Assembly: GCF_014636175.1 (NCBI RefSeq)
Contig: NZ_BMDW01000002.1
Location: 186,001-250,000 of the forward strand
Length of the DNA: 64,000 bases
Direction: 5' to 3'
Source of the DNA: Sphingomonas psychrolutea
GTDB taxonomy: Bacteria > Pseudomonadota > Alphaproteobacteria > Sphingomonadales > Sphingomonadaceae
Part shown: positions 43,070 to 52,643 of the stretch, one piece after another
Numbering within the stretch: the first letter of the stretch is position 1
Layout: every line of letters begins with the position of its first letter
Translations under genes and position numbers: made by a program
Notes under the pieces: model-generated
Told to the model about the DNA's origin: nothing
What the model saw: only the letters and a program-made list of their open reading frames with translations
The model's database searches: none

Positions 43070-45366
43070 GCCGCCTCATTACCCGCAGCAACGCGGCGAA
43101 CCCACTCAGCCGCCGTGGCTTCCTGGTGGCAAGCAGCGCCGCAGGAGTCGCGTTCGGCTTCTCACGCGTGATCGCGGCGATCGATCCGGCGGTGCCCGGC
43201 AGCGTCCCGGCGCCTGCGACGGGAGCGGTGTTCGAACCGACGATCTGGTTCGGCATCGACGCGGCAGGCATCGTCACCGTCAACATCATCCGCGCCGAAA
43301 TGGGCCAGCATGTCGGGACCGCACTCGCGCGCATCCTTGCCGACGAGCTCGAGGCGGACTGGAGCAAGGTCCGGATCGTCCACGTCGATAGCGATCCAAA
43401 ATGGGGCTATATGGTCACCGGCGGCAGCTGGTCGGTGTGGCAGACATTCCCCGTGTTCAGTCCGGCGGGCGCTGCCGGCCGGATCGCGCTGATCGAAGCC
43501 GGTGCCAAATTGATTGGCGCCAACCCCGCGAGCTGCACCGCCAAGGGCGGCGCGGTCCATGCCGGCGGGCGCTCGATCTCCTATGGCGATATCGCCAAGA
43601 GCGGCACGGTCGCGCGACAGTTCACGCCCGACGAACTCAAGGCGCTGCCGATCAAGCCCGTCAAGGAGCGGCGCCTGATCGGTCGCGAGACCCACGGCCT
43701 CGACATCGATGCCAAGACGAATGGCACCGCGATTTACGGCATCGACGCGAAAATACCGAACATGGTGTATGCACGCCCGAAGCTGCCGCCGACACGCAAC
43801 GGTTCAAAGGTCGTGTCGATCGATGACGCCGCAGCGAAGAAGGTGAAGGGCTATCTGCGCTATCTGGTGCTCGACGATCCGTCGGATACCGTGCCCGGCT
43901 GGGTGATGGTGATCGCCACGTCGTATTATGCCGCGCTCAAAGCGGCCGATCTGCTTGAGGTGACGTGGACCGCCGGCCCTGGTGCGGACATGACCGAAGC
44001 ATCGTTGCAGGATCATGCCCGCGCGCTGGTCGGCAAGGCCGATGGCGGTGTCACGCTCGACATCGTCAACGCTACCCCCGCCCCCACCTCGGCGGCGAGC
44101 ACGATCGAGCAGATCTACACCACGGCCACCGTGCTGCATTTCCAGCTCGAGCCAGTCAACGCGCTCGCGTTCGAGAAGGACGGCGTGTTCGAGATCCACA
44201 CCGGCAACCAGTGGCAAAGCCTGATCCTGCCGACGCTCGCCAAGGCGCTCGGCGTGCCCGAGACCAAAGTGGTGCTGCGCAGCTATTTGCTCGGCGGCGG
44301 CTTCGGGCGGCGGCTCAACGGCGACTATACGATCCCCGCCGCGCTCGCGACCAAGGCGCTCGGCCGACCGGTCAAGATGATCCTCACCCGTGAAGACGAT
44401 GCGCGCTTCGATTCGGTCCGCTCGCCGTCGGTGCAGCGCTTGCGCATGCAGTTCGACGGCAGCGGCCAGATTCAGGCGATGGAGCACCACGCCTGTGCCG
44501 GCTGGCCGACACAAGTGATCGCCGGGCCGGCGCTGCTCGCAAAAACCAAGGCAGGCGGCCAATATGATCCGTTCGCAATTTCGGGTGCGGACCATTGGTA
44601 CGATGTCGGCCACCAGACCGTCCGCGCGGTCGCCAACGATCTCGCCAACGCGACATTCCGCCCGGGCTGGCTGCGCTCGGTCGGACCAGGCTGGACCAAC
44701 TGGGCGCTTGAAAGCTTCATCGATGAGGCGGCGCACCACAGCAAGACTGATCCGGTGGCGTTTCGGCTCAAGCTGCTGACCGGTAAAGGCCGCAACGCCG
44801 GCTCCGCGCCAAACGCAGTCGGCGGCGCGCTGCGCCAGGCCGAGGTGGTACGCCGCGTCGCCGCGAGGGCTGGCTGGAGCGCAAAATTGCCTGCCGATAC
44901 TGGGCTCGGCATCGCGACCAGCTTCGGGCAAGAACGCGACATGCCGACCTGGGTGGCCTGTGCGGCACAGGTCCATGTCGACCGCAAGACCGGGATCGTC
45001 CGCGTCGAGAAACTGACACTGGTGGTCGACGCCGGCACGATCGTCGATCCCGACGGCGCGCTGGCACAGGTGCAGGGCGCCGCGCTATGGGGCCTCAGCA
45101 TGGCGCTGCACGAAGGCACCGAATTCGCCGCGGGCCAGGTGAAGGATACCAATCTCAACACCTACACCCCGCTGCGCATCGCCGACGTGCCGGAACTCGA
45201 CATCGGTTTCGTCGAAAGCGGGAACGTGCCCGTCGGGCTGGGTGAGCCCGCCACCACCGTCGTCGGTCCCGCGATCGGCAATGCGATCTACGCAGCGACC
45301 GGGATTAGATTGCGGCACATTCCAATCACGCCGGCCGCGGTCCTGTCGGCGTTGAACGCAAGTTAA
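43066..45366 (+). CDS. Molybdopterin-binding large subunit (IorB-like)
   Basis: The 766-residue protein begins with a Tat signal ([20 protein letters not shown]), as in isoquinoline 1-oxidoreductase-type enzymes. The Mo-pterin domains show [26 protein letters not shown] and, near the C terminus, the [20 protein letters not shown] segment containing the conserved catalytic-type Glu. It hydroxylates a heteroaromatic or oxidises an aldehyde in the periplasm; the substrate is unknown. The frame is open far upstream, but the ATG at 43066 overlaps the preceding stop and begins the Tat peptide. Confidence 0.92.
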   Translation: MSRLITRSNAANPLSRRGFLVASSAAGVAFGFSRVIAAIDPAVPGSVPAPATGAVFEPTIWFGIDAAGIVTVNIIRAEMGQHVGTALARILADELEADWSKVRIVHVDSDPKWGYMVTGGSWSVWQTFPVFSPAGAAGRIALIEAGAKLIGANPASCTAKGGAVHAGGRSISYGDIAKSGTVARQFTPDELKALPIKPVKERRLIGRETHGLDIDAKTNGTAIYGIDAKIPNMVYARPKLPPTRNGSKVVSIDDAAAKKVKGYLRYLVLDDPSDTVPGWVMVIATSYYAALKAADLLEVTWTAGPGADMTEASLQDHARALVGKADGGVTLDIVNATPAPTSAASTIEQIYTTATVLHFQLEPVNALAFEKDGVFEIHTGNQWQSLILPTLAKALGVPETKVVLRSYLLGGGFGRRLNGDYTIPAALATKALGRPVKMILTREDDARFDSVRSPSVQRLRMQFDGSGQIQAMEHHACAGWPTQVIAGPALLAKTKAGGQYDPFAISGADHWYDVGHQTVRAVANDLANATFRPGWLRSVGPGWTNWALESFIDEAAHHSKTDPVAFRLKLLTGKGRNAGSAPNAVGGALRQAEVVRRVAARAGWSAKLPADTGLGIATSFGQERDMPTWVACAAQVHVDRKTGIVRVEKLTLVVDAGTIVDPDGALAQVQGAALWGLSMALHEGTEFAAGQVKDTNLNTYTPLRIADVPELDIGFVESGNVPVGLGEPATTVVGPAIGNAIYAATGIRLRHIPITPAAVLSALNAS

Positions 45367-45893
45367 ATTTACCGGCACCGCGACACTGCAACATGCGAAC
45401 CCGATGGCAAGCGACCAAGCCGTCGCTGTCTGCTGGCGGTACGACCCGCGTGCGGTCATCCAGGCCCGCGTTGCCGCGTCTCGAAAGGAATACTCCGCTC
45501 GTGTGAGAAAAATGGGAGCTTTGCGGCCGAAGGGCGTGCGGCCCGAACGACAAACATTGGTGGGAACGGCCGCTTTTGAGTGACATATCGGATGATTGAC
45601 GTTCGTTTCGGATGATTGACGTTCGTTCTTCCCAAGGTCGTGGGTGCTGGCTATCAAGCGCTGTTCTTTCCTGGTCGGAAACCTGACTCGATATTGCAGC
45701 CAGCTGTTTCGCCTATCGATCCGCCTATCTGGCGCTTGGTCGAAGTGCCAACCTCCATCACCGTCAAAGCCCCGCACGATATCATCCAAGTCACCATCGG
45801 CTGTCTGGATTACCACCGGGACTCTCGCAGCGACCACACAACCTATGGGCTGCCCGTGAGGGAGGATTAGGCTCCATCCCCGCGCAATCTTGA
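45367..45893. other. 527-bp region without a supported gene
   Basis: Between the molybdoenzyme and the FecR gene no frame has protein family features. The main structure is a 20-bp tandem repeat at 45589-45628. Confidence 0.35.
45589..45628. repeat. Tandem duplication of a 20-bp unit
   Basis: CGGATGATTGACGTTCGTTT at 45589-45608 is followed at once by the same 20 bases with one final change (T to C) at 45609-45628. It is a recent slippage-type duplication, or a pair of binding sites. Confidence 0.85.
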
Positions 45894-46808
45894 TTAATCG
45901 TGCTGATCGGGTGCGACCGCGTTTGGGTTGGCGATCAATCCGCGGACCGCCTCGGTATCCCCCTGGTTCACGACTCCATAAACGGGCGTTGCCCCCGCAG
46001 CGGGGTCTGTCAGCACGATCTGCTGCTTGGCGTAAAGATTAACCTTGGCGATGACCTCGCGCAGCGGCTCGCCGCGGAAGACGAGCTGGCCGCGAGTCCA
46101 GGCGACAGCGGTGTCGGCATCGACGTCGGCGACTTGGCGGATGAAGCTGGTGCTGCTGCTGTTCTCGTTGCTGACGCCGAACGACAGACGCTCGCCCTTG
46201 CGCGCCACCTTCTCGATCGGCTCGGCAGATTTGCCTTTTCGACCCTCGGACACGGCGATTCGGATGACGCCTTCGACGACGGTCACTTCAGCCTCGGGTC
46301 CGCTCACGCTGACATCGAACGCAGTGCCTACGGCGCGCACTTCGCCGTGGCGCGTCTCGACGATGAATGGCCGCGCCGTGTTATGGGCGACCTTGAACAG
46401 CGCCTCGCCCGCGGTCAGCCGCAGACGGCGTTCGCCGGGCGCGAAGGCCACTTCGACCCGGCTGTCGGCCGCGAGAGTAACGACCGAAGAATCGCTTAGG
46501 ACGATCTTCCTACGTTCGGCGTGCCCGGTGGCGAACGCTTGCGCCACGTCCAGCGGCCCCTGTCGCGCCGGCCACAGTGCCGCAAATCCACCGCCGATCA
46601 GCGCAACCGCAGCGACGCTCGCCGCGATCTTGCGCGGCCATGTGGCTCGGGCCGGACGGGTCGCAATCTCGGGTGGTTCCAGTTCGCCAAGCCAGGACCA
46701 GAAGGCGGCGGCTTCTGCGCGATCAGCGGGATGGAGTGTCGACTCCGCATCGCCGAAAAATGCTCCGAACACGGCACGAGATCGCTTGCGAAATTCGGGC
46801 TCGTTCAC
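45894..46808 (-). CDS. FecR-family anti-sigma/signal relay protein
   Basis: The 304-residue protein has a short cytoplasmic N-terminal domain, a membrane helix at about residues 61-80 (IAASVAAVALIGGGFAALW) and a FecR periplasmic domain. That domain includes RKIVLSDSSVVTLAADSRVEV, RPFIVETRHGEVRAVGTAFDVSV and a C-terminal LREVIAKVNLYAKQQIVL segment. The GTG start overlaps the sigma-factor stop (GTGA). It should transmit the signal of the divergently encoded TonB receptor. Confidence 0.9.
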   Translation of the reverse strand: MNEPEFRKRSRAVFGAFFGDAESTLHPADRAEAAAFWSWLGELEPPEIATRPARATWPRKIAASVAAVALIGGGFAALWPARQGPLDVAQAFATGHAERRKIVLSDSSVVTLAADSRVEVAFAPGERRLRLTAGEALFKVAHNTARPFIVETRHGEVRAVGTAFDVSVSGPEAEVTVVEGVIRIAVSEGRKGKSAEPIEKVARKGERLSFGVSNENSSSTSFIRQVADVDADTAVAWTRGQLVFRGEPLREVIAKVNLYAKQQIVLTDPAAGATPVYGVVNQGDTEAVRGLIANPNAVAPDQHD

Positions 46809-47308
46809 GCGCCGCGCTCCATCAAATGCGCCAAGCGATCGTAGAGATGCGCCACCGCATGGGTGAGATGTTTTTGCACCATTCGTGGCGATATCCCCAA
46901 TGCACGTGCGATGTCACCCGTGCCGCGTTCGTCAAAGCGCCGCATTACGAACACTTCGCGACAGCGCGGAGACAGTTCTCCGAGCGCCGCCTCGAGCGCT
47001 CCCTGCAAGTCGGCAAGGCGGCGTTGGTCCTCCTGCGCGGCGCGCACGGGCGGATCGACGTGCGCTCCAAGCGGAACGGTGCGCTGAACGCGGCGATGGC
47101 GGTCGACGATGAGGTTGGCGGCGATCCGAAACAGATAAGCTTGCGGTTCGTCGAGGGTCTGCTCTCGCGCGGTCGCTATCAACCTTGCACACGCTTCCTG
47201 CACTAGATCATCGACCTCGGCGGGATCGTTGACACGCCGCGCCACGAACGCCCGCAGCGCAGCGCGGTAATTTGTGAATGCATCGTCCGCCCGCAAGGAT
47301 ACCGGCAT
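46805..47308 (-). CDS. ECF sigma factor, FecI-like
   Basis: The 167-residue protein contains sigma region 2 (VNDPAEVDDLVQEACARLI, ...QAYLFRIAANLIVDRHRR) and region 4 (LSPRCREVFVMRRFDERGTG, then DIARALGISPRMVQKHL). It lies upstream of FecR and is divergent from the TonB-receptor operon, whose STN-bearing receptor is its probable target. The ATG has only a weak purine stretch upstream; the open frame reaches 47461 without a better start. Confidence 0.88.
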   Translation of the reverse strand: MPVSLRADDAFTNYRAALRAFVARRVNDPAEVDDLVQEACARLIATAREQTLDEPQAYLFRIAANLIVDRHRRVQRTVPLGAHVDPPVRAAQEDQRRLADLQGALEAALGELSPRCREVFVMRRFDERGTGDIARALGISPRMVQKHLTHAVAHLYDRLAHLMERGA

Positions 47309-47517
47309 ATTTTCTGATCGCCCGGTCGCCGCCAACGCTCCTCCCCCACCGCACTGTTTGCATGCGCTCAAATATGACGGTTCGAACCCGAAGTACGAAC
47401 CTTGCTTTTGTGCAACACCGAAAGAAATTTTATTGCGACTGGTTCGCGTGAGGTGTTGCACCGCGTCGTATACGTGCCGTGCGCGAGTAAGGCACGAATT
47501 ATCCGGGGGAAAAGTTC

Positions 47518-50500
47518 ATGAATGTACGTCAGTTGCTCCTCGTCACTGTTGCGACCTTCTTCGTGGTGCCGGCCGCGGCCCAATCCGCCACGACAACGCC
47601 GCACGAGATCAATCTCGCCGCGGGCAGCCTCGACACCGCGCTTCTGCAAGTCGCGCAGCAGACCGGCGTGCAACTGGTGTTTACCGACCCGGCCATCGCG
47701 ACGACCAAATCCCCGCGACTGAGCGGCCGCTACACGGCGCGCGGCGCGCTCGATCGGCTGCTGGCGAACACGCGCTTTACCTATCGCTACACCGGGCCGA
47801 ACACCGTTCGCGTGATGCCGCGCGCAGGAACCCACGCGGCGATGCGTCCAACCGCATTCTTCCAGGAAACGCCCGCGCCGAAGCTCTCGCCAACCGATGA
47901 TCAACAACTTGCCGCCCAAACCGCCAGCGTTGAGGAAGCCGTGGCAGGGGAAGAAGGAGCAGCCCCCGATATCGTCGTCGTAGGCTCGCAAATCCGTGGC
48001 AGCAAGGCGACCGCGGCACTGCCGGTGACAGTGCTCGACGAGGCGCAGATCGGCGTGACTGGCGCCACGTCCGGGGACGAGTTGTTTCGGTCGATCCCGC
48101 AGCTCGGCGACGTCACGTTTAACAGCTCGTATCTGCCCAACAGCTCGAATGCGGCGCGCGGCGACGTCGGCTCGGTAAATTTGCGCAATCTCGGCATCGG
48201 CAACACCTTAGTGCTGCTCAACGGCCGCCGCGTGGTCAACCACCCAACCAGCCGCGCCGACGACAACCTCGTGCCCGTGCTGACGGTCAACACCAATGCC
48301 TTGCCGGTGTTCGGACTCGAGCGTTTGGAAGTGCTGCGCGACGGCGCGGCGGCAATCTACGGCTCGGATGCGGTCGCGGGCGTGGTCAACACCGTGCTCA
48401 AGACAAACTTCACCGGCGTCGAGCTCGAAGGCCAAGTCGGCTGGGGCCAAGGCTCGCAATTATTCGAGACCAATGCGCATTTGCTCGTCGGCCACGATTT
48501 CGGCGATCGCGGCAACGTCACGGTGTTCGCCAGCTACGACAAACGCGACGGCGTGCTCGCGAGCGATTTCGACTATACCCGCTCGGCTGACAAGCGTCCG
48601 CTGTTCGTCGGTACGCGCTTCGACGGTGCGACCTCGCTCGACGGCCGCTCGACCATCACTCCGTGGGGGTCCTTCCAGACGCTGAACAGCGTCGTAGTGA
48701 AGCAAGGCGCGGCCAGCATCACCAACGCGTCAGGACAGTTTCACATTCAGCCGACGAGCTATGCGGGTTGCGCCGCCGGCGGTGCCGGCGTGGTGGGCGC
48801 GAACTGCATCGCCACCGGCACCAACAGCGCCGCCGCGATCCGCGACTTGCGCTTCGATGCGCCGCTTGCGTTCAATACCAACGTGACGCCGGACATTCAG
48901 CGCGTGAATCTTTTTATGAACGGCCATTATGAAGTGACCGACGGGCTCGAGGTCTTTGGGGAGGCCGGCTATTACAGCGCCAAGACCCATAGCGTACAAT
49001 CCTCGACCGGCACATTGTCGTCAGGCCCGCTGACAATTGCAGCCAATGCCTATTACAATCCGTTCGGCCCGATCGGCAGCCCCAATCGCCTCGCCAACAT
49101 CAACGCGCCCGCGGGCGGCGTGGCAGTTACGCTGTCGAGTTACAATTTCGTCGACGTGGGGCCGAACATCATCGACGTGCTCAACACGCAATATCGCTTG
49201 CTCGGCGGCGTGCGTTTCGATGCGTTGGGCTTCAAATGGGAAAGCGCGGCGCTGTACTCGGAAGCGCGCGTGCGCGACACGTCGGACGGCATCAGCCAGA
49301 CCTTGCTCCAGCGCCAAGTCAATCTGACCACGCCCGATGCCTATAATAGCTTCAACGGCAGCGGTTTGACACCGGCAAGCGGTGTGGATGGAACTCCGAG
49401 TAGCGCGGCGGCGATTGCGGCAATCAAGATCAAGACCACGCGCGTCAGCAAGACGTCGCTGGCGATGTGGGATTTGAAGGGTTCGACCACCAATCTCGTG
49501 CATTTGCCGGGCGGCAATCTCGGCCTTGCGATTGGCGGCGAAGTGCGGCGAGAGACGCAATTCGACGACCGCGACCCGCGCGTCGATGGCACGATCCAGT
49601 TCACCGATTCAATCACCGGCGCGGTCAACGGGTCCGATCTGGTCGGCACCAGCCCGTCGCCTGATACGCGCGGGCGCCGCACCGTTGCTGCGGCGTATAT
49701 CGAACTCGCCGTGCCGGTAATTTCGCCGGATATGCATATCCCGTTCGTCCGCAACATCGAGTTGCAACTGGCCGGGCGGTTCGAAAACTACTCGGACGTG
49801 GGTTCGGTCGCGAAGCCGAAAATCGCCGGCGCCTGGGATATCATTCGCGGCATCCGTTTGCGCGGGTCTTATGCCGAAGGGTTCAAGGCTCCGAACCTCG
49901 AACAGATTAATGCGACGATCGTCACCCGTTCCAACACGCGTACCGATTACGTCCGGTGCGAAGCGCAACTCCGTAACAAGGCGATCACTAGCTTCGCCAA
50001 TTGTTCGCAGGGCTTCGCCACGACGGCGCGGCGCTCGGGCAATCCCGATCTCAAGCCGGAAGAATCGAAGACGTGGAGCGCGGGCGTCGTGCTCGAACCG
50101 CATTTCCTCGATTCGACCATCGGCCGAATTTCGCTGACCGCCGATTACTGGCACATTGACCAGACCGGCATCGTCGGATTGTTCGGTGAGGGCAATGCGT
50201 TGATCAACGACTATCTGCTGCGTGTCAGCGGGACGAGCGATTCCAACGTGATCCGCGCCGCGCCGACCGCCGATGACATCGCGCTCTTTGCCGGCTCCGG
50301 AATCGCACCGGTCGGGCGCGTGCTGTACGTCAACGACACCTATGTGAACTTGCTGCCGCAGCAAGCCGCCGGAGTCGATCTGGGGCTGAGCTGGCGTTTG
50401 CCGGAGTTCGGTCTCGGGCGCTTCACGGTGAATGCCAACGCGGCCTATCTCGACAAGTTCTTCCTGCAACCTTCGCCGCAGATCCAGGCGCTGATCGACG

Positions 50501-50895
50501 CGCGTGCGGCGGGCACGATCAACGCCGGCACGACGATCGCCGATGCCGGCAACCTGATCCGCCAGAACGGCAAGCCGCAGTGGAAGGTCACCGGATCGGT
50601 GACGTGGGTAAAGGGGCCGTTCCAGATTGGCGGATACACACAATACACCGGTGACGTGGAAGATACCGGTCTGATCGATTCCACGGGGGCCGCTTGGTTG
50701 GTCAAAGATCAGATGACCTTCAACCTCTACGGTCAAGTCAGCGTCGGTGACCGCAACCAGAGCCGCTATCGCGTCCGTATCGGGGTACGCAACTTGACCG
50801 ACGCGGGCCCGCCGCTGAGCTCGAACGGATATCAGGGATCACTCTACAATCCCTATGGGCGCTATTGGTACAGCAACGTACGGGTGAGCTTCTGA
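47518..50895 (+). CDS. TonB-dependent receptor with STN signalling domain
   Basis: The 1125-residue receptor has a signal peptide (ending VPAAAQ), an STN domain at about residues 35-100 and a short linker. The plug starts near residue 154 (PDIVVVGSQIRG) and includes ERLEVLRDGAAAIYGSDAVA. The complete 22-strand barrel ends in the usual aromatic (NVRVSF). GGGGGAAAAG precedes the ATG. Its stop overlaps the ggt start, so import is coupled to periplasmic hydrolysis. Unlike the receptor at 24.6-27.1 kb this one is intact. Confidence 0.93.
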   Translation: MNVRQLLLVTVATFFVVPAAAQSATTTPHEINLAAGSLDTALLQVAQQTGVQLVFTDPAIATTKSPRLSGRYTARGALDRLLANTRFTYRYTGPNTVRVMPRAGTHAAMRPTAFFQETPAPKLSPTDDQQLAAQTASVEEAVAGEEGAAPDIVVVGSQIRGSKATAALPVTVLDEAQIGVTGATSGDELFRSIPQLGDVTFNSSYLPNSSNAARGDVGSVNLRNLGIGNTLVLLNGRRVVNHPTSRADDNLVPVLTVNTNALPVFGLERLEVLRDGAAAIYGSDAVAGVVNTVLKTNFTGVELEGQVGWGQGSQLFETNAHLLVGHDFGDRGNVTVFASYDKRDGVLASDFDYTRSADKRPLFVGTRFDGATSLDGRSTITPWGSFQTLNSVVVKQGAASITNASGQFHIQPTSYAGCAAGGAGVVGANCIATGTNSAAAIRDLRFDAPLAFNTNVTPDIQRVNLFMNGHYEVTDGLEVFGEAGYYSAKTHSVQSSTGTLSSGPLTIAANAYYNPFGPIGSPNRLANINAPAGGVAVTLSSYNFVDVGPNIIDVLNTQYRLLGGVRFDALGFKWESAALYSEARVRDTSDGISQTLLQRQVNLTTPDAYNSFNGSGLTPASGVDGTPSSAAAIAAIKIKTTRVSKTSLAMWDLKGSTTNLVHLPGGNLGLAIGGEVRRETQFDDRDPRVDGTIQFTDSITGAVNGSDLVGTSPSPDTRGRRTVAAAYIELAVPVISPDMHIPFVRNIELQLAGRFENYSDVGSVAKPKIAGAWDIIRGIRLRGSYAEGFKAPNLEQINATIVTRSNTRTDYVRCEAQLRNKAITSFANCSQGFATTARRSGNPDLKPEESKTWSAGVVLEPHFLDSTIGRISLTADYWHIDQTGIVGLFGEGNALINDYLLRVSGTSDSNVIRAAPTADDIALFAGSGIAPVGRVLYVNDTYVNLLPQQAAGVDLGLSWRLPEFGLGRFTVNANAAYLDKFFLQPSPQIQALIDARAAGTINAGTTIADAGNLIRQNGKPQWKVTGSVTWVKGPFQIGGYTQYTGDVEDTGLIDSTGAAWLVKDQMTFNLYGQVSVGDRNQSRYRVRIGVRNLTDAGPPLSSNGYQGSLYNPYGRYWYSNVRVSF

Positions 50896-52631
50896 TGCGG
50901 CTCGCCCCCTGGCTCGCGCTCGCCGCGCTGCTCACGCCGCTCTACGCGACCGCGCAGGAAACCGAAGGTGCCGCGCCGCAGCGCGGCACCGGCGGCGACA
51001 TCGTCGCGTATGATCAAATCCACAAACCGTCGCCGGCGCGCGGCGGCATGGTGGTCAGCCAGAACAAGATCGCCGCCGCCGTCGGCGCCGAGATTTTACG
51101 CAAGGGCGGCAATGCGGTCGATGCCGCTGTCGCCACCGCCTTCGCGCTAGCGGTTACTTTGCCTCGCGCCGGAAACATCGGCGGCGGCGGCTATATGCTG
51201 GTCCACATGACGGCGAAGGACGGTAAGCCGGCGCAGACCATCGCGATCGACTATTACGGTCAGGCCTCGCGCAACACGCTGCCCGATCTTCTGCTAGGGG
51301 CAACCGGTAAGTTCGACGCGGCCAAGGGGTATTCGATGAAGGGCGTGGCCATCCCCGGCACCGTCGCTGGCCTATGGGAAGCGCATCGGCGCTTCGGCAC
51401 ACTGCCTTGGGGCACGCTGATCGCACCGGCCATCGCCATGGCGAGCAACGGCGTGATCCTGTCGGACGATGAAGCGCAAGCCAATGCCGAGCAAGAGAAG
51501 GCGATGAGCGACGACCCCGCCGCGCTCGCAGTGTTCTTCAAGCCGGATGGCAAGGCCTATGCGCCGGGCGAGCGCTGGAAACAGCCAGATCTAGCCGCAA
51601 CCCTCAAGACGATCGCCGCGAAGGGTCGCGACGGCTTTTATCTCGGCCTGGTCGCGCAGCACATCGCCGCGGGCATGAAAGCGGGCGGCGGCGTAATCGA
51701 TGCGACTGATCTCGCCAACTATCGCCCGATCGTCTCCAACGCGATCGTTTCAAGCTATCGCGGCCTTCCAATCGCGTACATGCCGCCAACCGCCTCCGGG
51801 GTCAGCGTGGCCGAGGCGATGAACATTCTGGAGACTTTCCAGGTGCGGGAGCAGGGCTGGGGCAGCGTCGCCAATTTGCACTTGCTGTCCGAGACGATGA
51901 AGATCGTATCGGCCGACCGTCGATTGGTCGGCGGCGGACCCGACTGGAAGACTCCCGCGATCGGTCTAACCAGCAAGCGCTATGCGGCGGAGCGCGCCAA
52001 GCTGATCCGGCCCGACGCCTCGCTGGGCGCAAAGAGCTTGCCCGACGGCAACCCCTATCCGCACGAAAGCACCGACACGACGCACTTCTCGATCGCCGAT
52101 TCCGCCGGCAACGCGGTAAGCAACACCTACACGTTGTCGGCTTCGTACGGCGCGCACGTTGTCGCGCCGGGCACAGGCATACTGCTCAACAATTCGCTCG
52201 GCAACCTCGCTTGGGGGCACCGCGGCGAGGAAGGCAAGGCGACGCTGCCCGTTCCCGGCAAGCGTGTCGGATCGACGATCACGCCGTTGATCGTATTCAA
52301 GAACGGCAAGCCGTGGCTCGTCACAGGCACGCCCGGCGGCGGCTACATCATCGCGACGATGGTGCAGATGCTGTCCAACGTGATCGATCACCGGCTGAAC
52401 GTCGCCGAAGCGGCCGAGCGGCCACGGATCAACCAGGCGGGCGGCGATGCGCCGCTCGAGCTCGAAGAGGGCTTCTCGCCCGATATCGTGCCGCTGCTGG
52501 TGGCAAAGGGGCACAGAGTGCGGCCCTCAAACACTATGGGATCGGTCCAGTCGATCATGATCGAGGGCGACACTTTTCTCGGCTCGGCAGACACGCGGCG
52601 GCCCGATGCCGCGGCGGTCGGCGTCAAATAA
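50895..52631 (+). CDS. ggt: Gamma-glutamyltransferase
   Basis: The 578-residue proenzyme has a signal peptide (LALAALLTPLYATAQ). It carries the family segments AGNIGGGGYMLVH and, at the autocleavage site, DTTHFSIAD, where Thr395 would become the N-terminal nucleophile of the small subunit. GTGILLNNSLG and GTPGGGYIIATM complete the active-site region. It cleaves or transfers gamma-glutamyl groups in the periplasm. An alternative upstream start at 50865 lies inside the receptor gene; the ATG that overlaps the receptor TGA is chosen. It is part of the receptor-ggt-amidohydrolase operon. Confidence 0.93.
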   Translation: MRLAPWLALAALLTPLYATAQETEGAAPQRGTGGDIVAYDQIHKPSPARGGMVVSQNKIAAAVGAEILRKGGNAVDAAVATAFALAVTLPRAGNIGGGGYMLVHMTAKDGKPAQTIAIDYYGQASRNTLPDLLLGATGKFDAAKGYSMKGVAIPGTVAGLWEAHRRFGTLPWGTLIAPAIAMASNGVILSDDEAQANAEQEKAMSDDPAALAVFFKPDGKAYAPGERWKQPDLAATLKTIAAKGRDGFYLGLVAQHIAAGMKAGGGVIDATDLANYRPIVSNAIVSSYRGLPIAYMPPTASGVSVAEAMNILETFQVREQGWGSVANLHLLSETMKIVSADRRLVGGGPDWKTPAIGLTSKRYAAERAKLIRPDASLGAKSLPDGNPYPHESTDTTHFSIADSAGNAVSNTYTLSASYGAHVVAPGTGILLNNSLGNLAWGHRGEEGKATLPVPGKRVGSTITPLIVFKNGKPWLVTGTPGGGYIIATMVQMLSNVIDHRLNVAEAAERPRINQAGGDAPLELEEGFSPDIVPLLVAKGHRVRPSNTMGSVQSIMIEGDTFLGSADTRRPDAAAVGVK

Positions 52632-52643
52632 AAGGCGGATACC

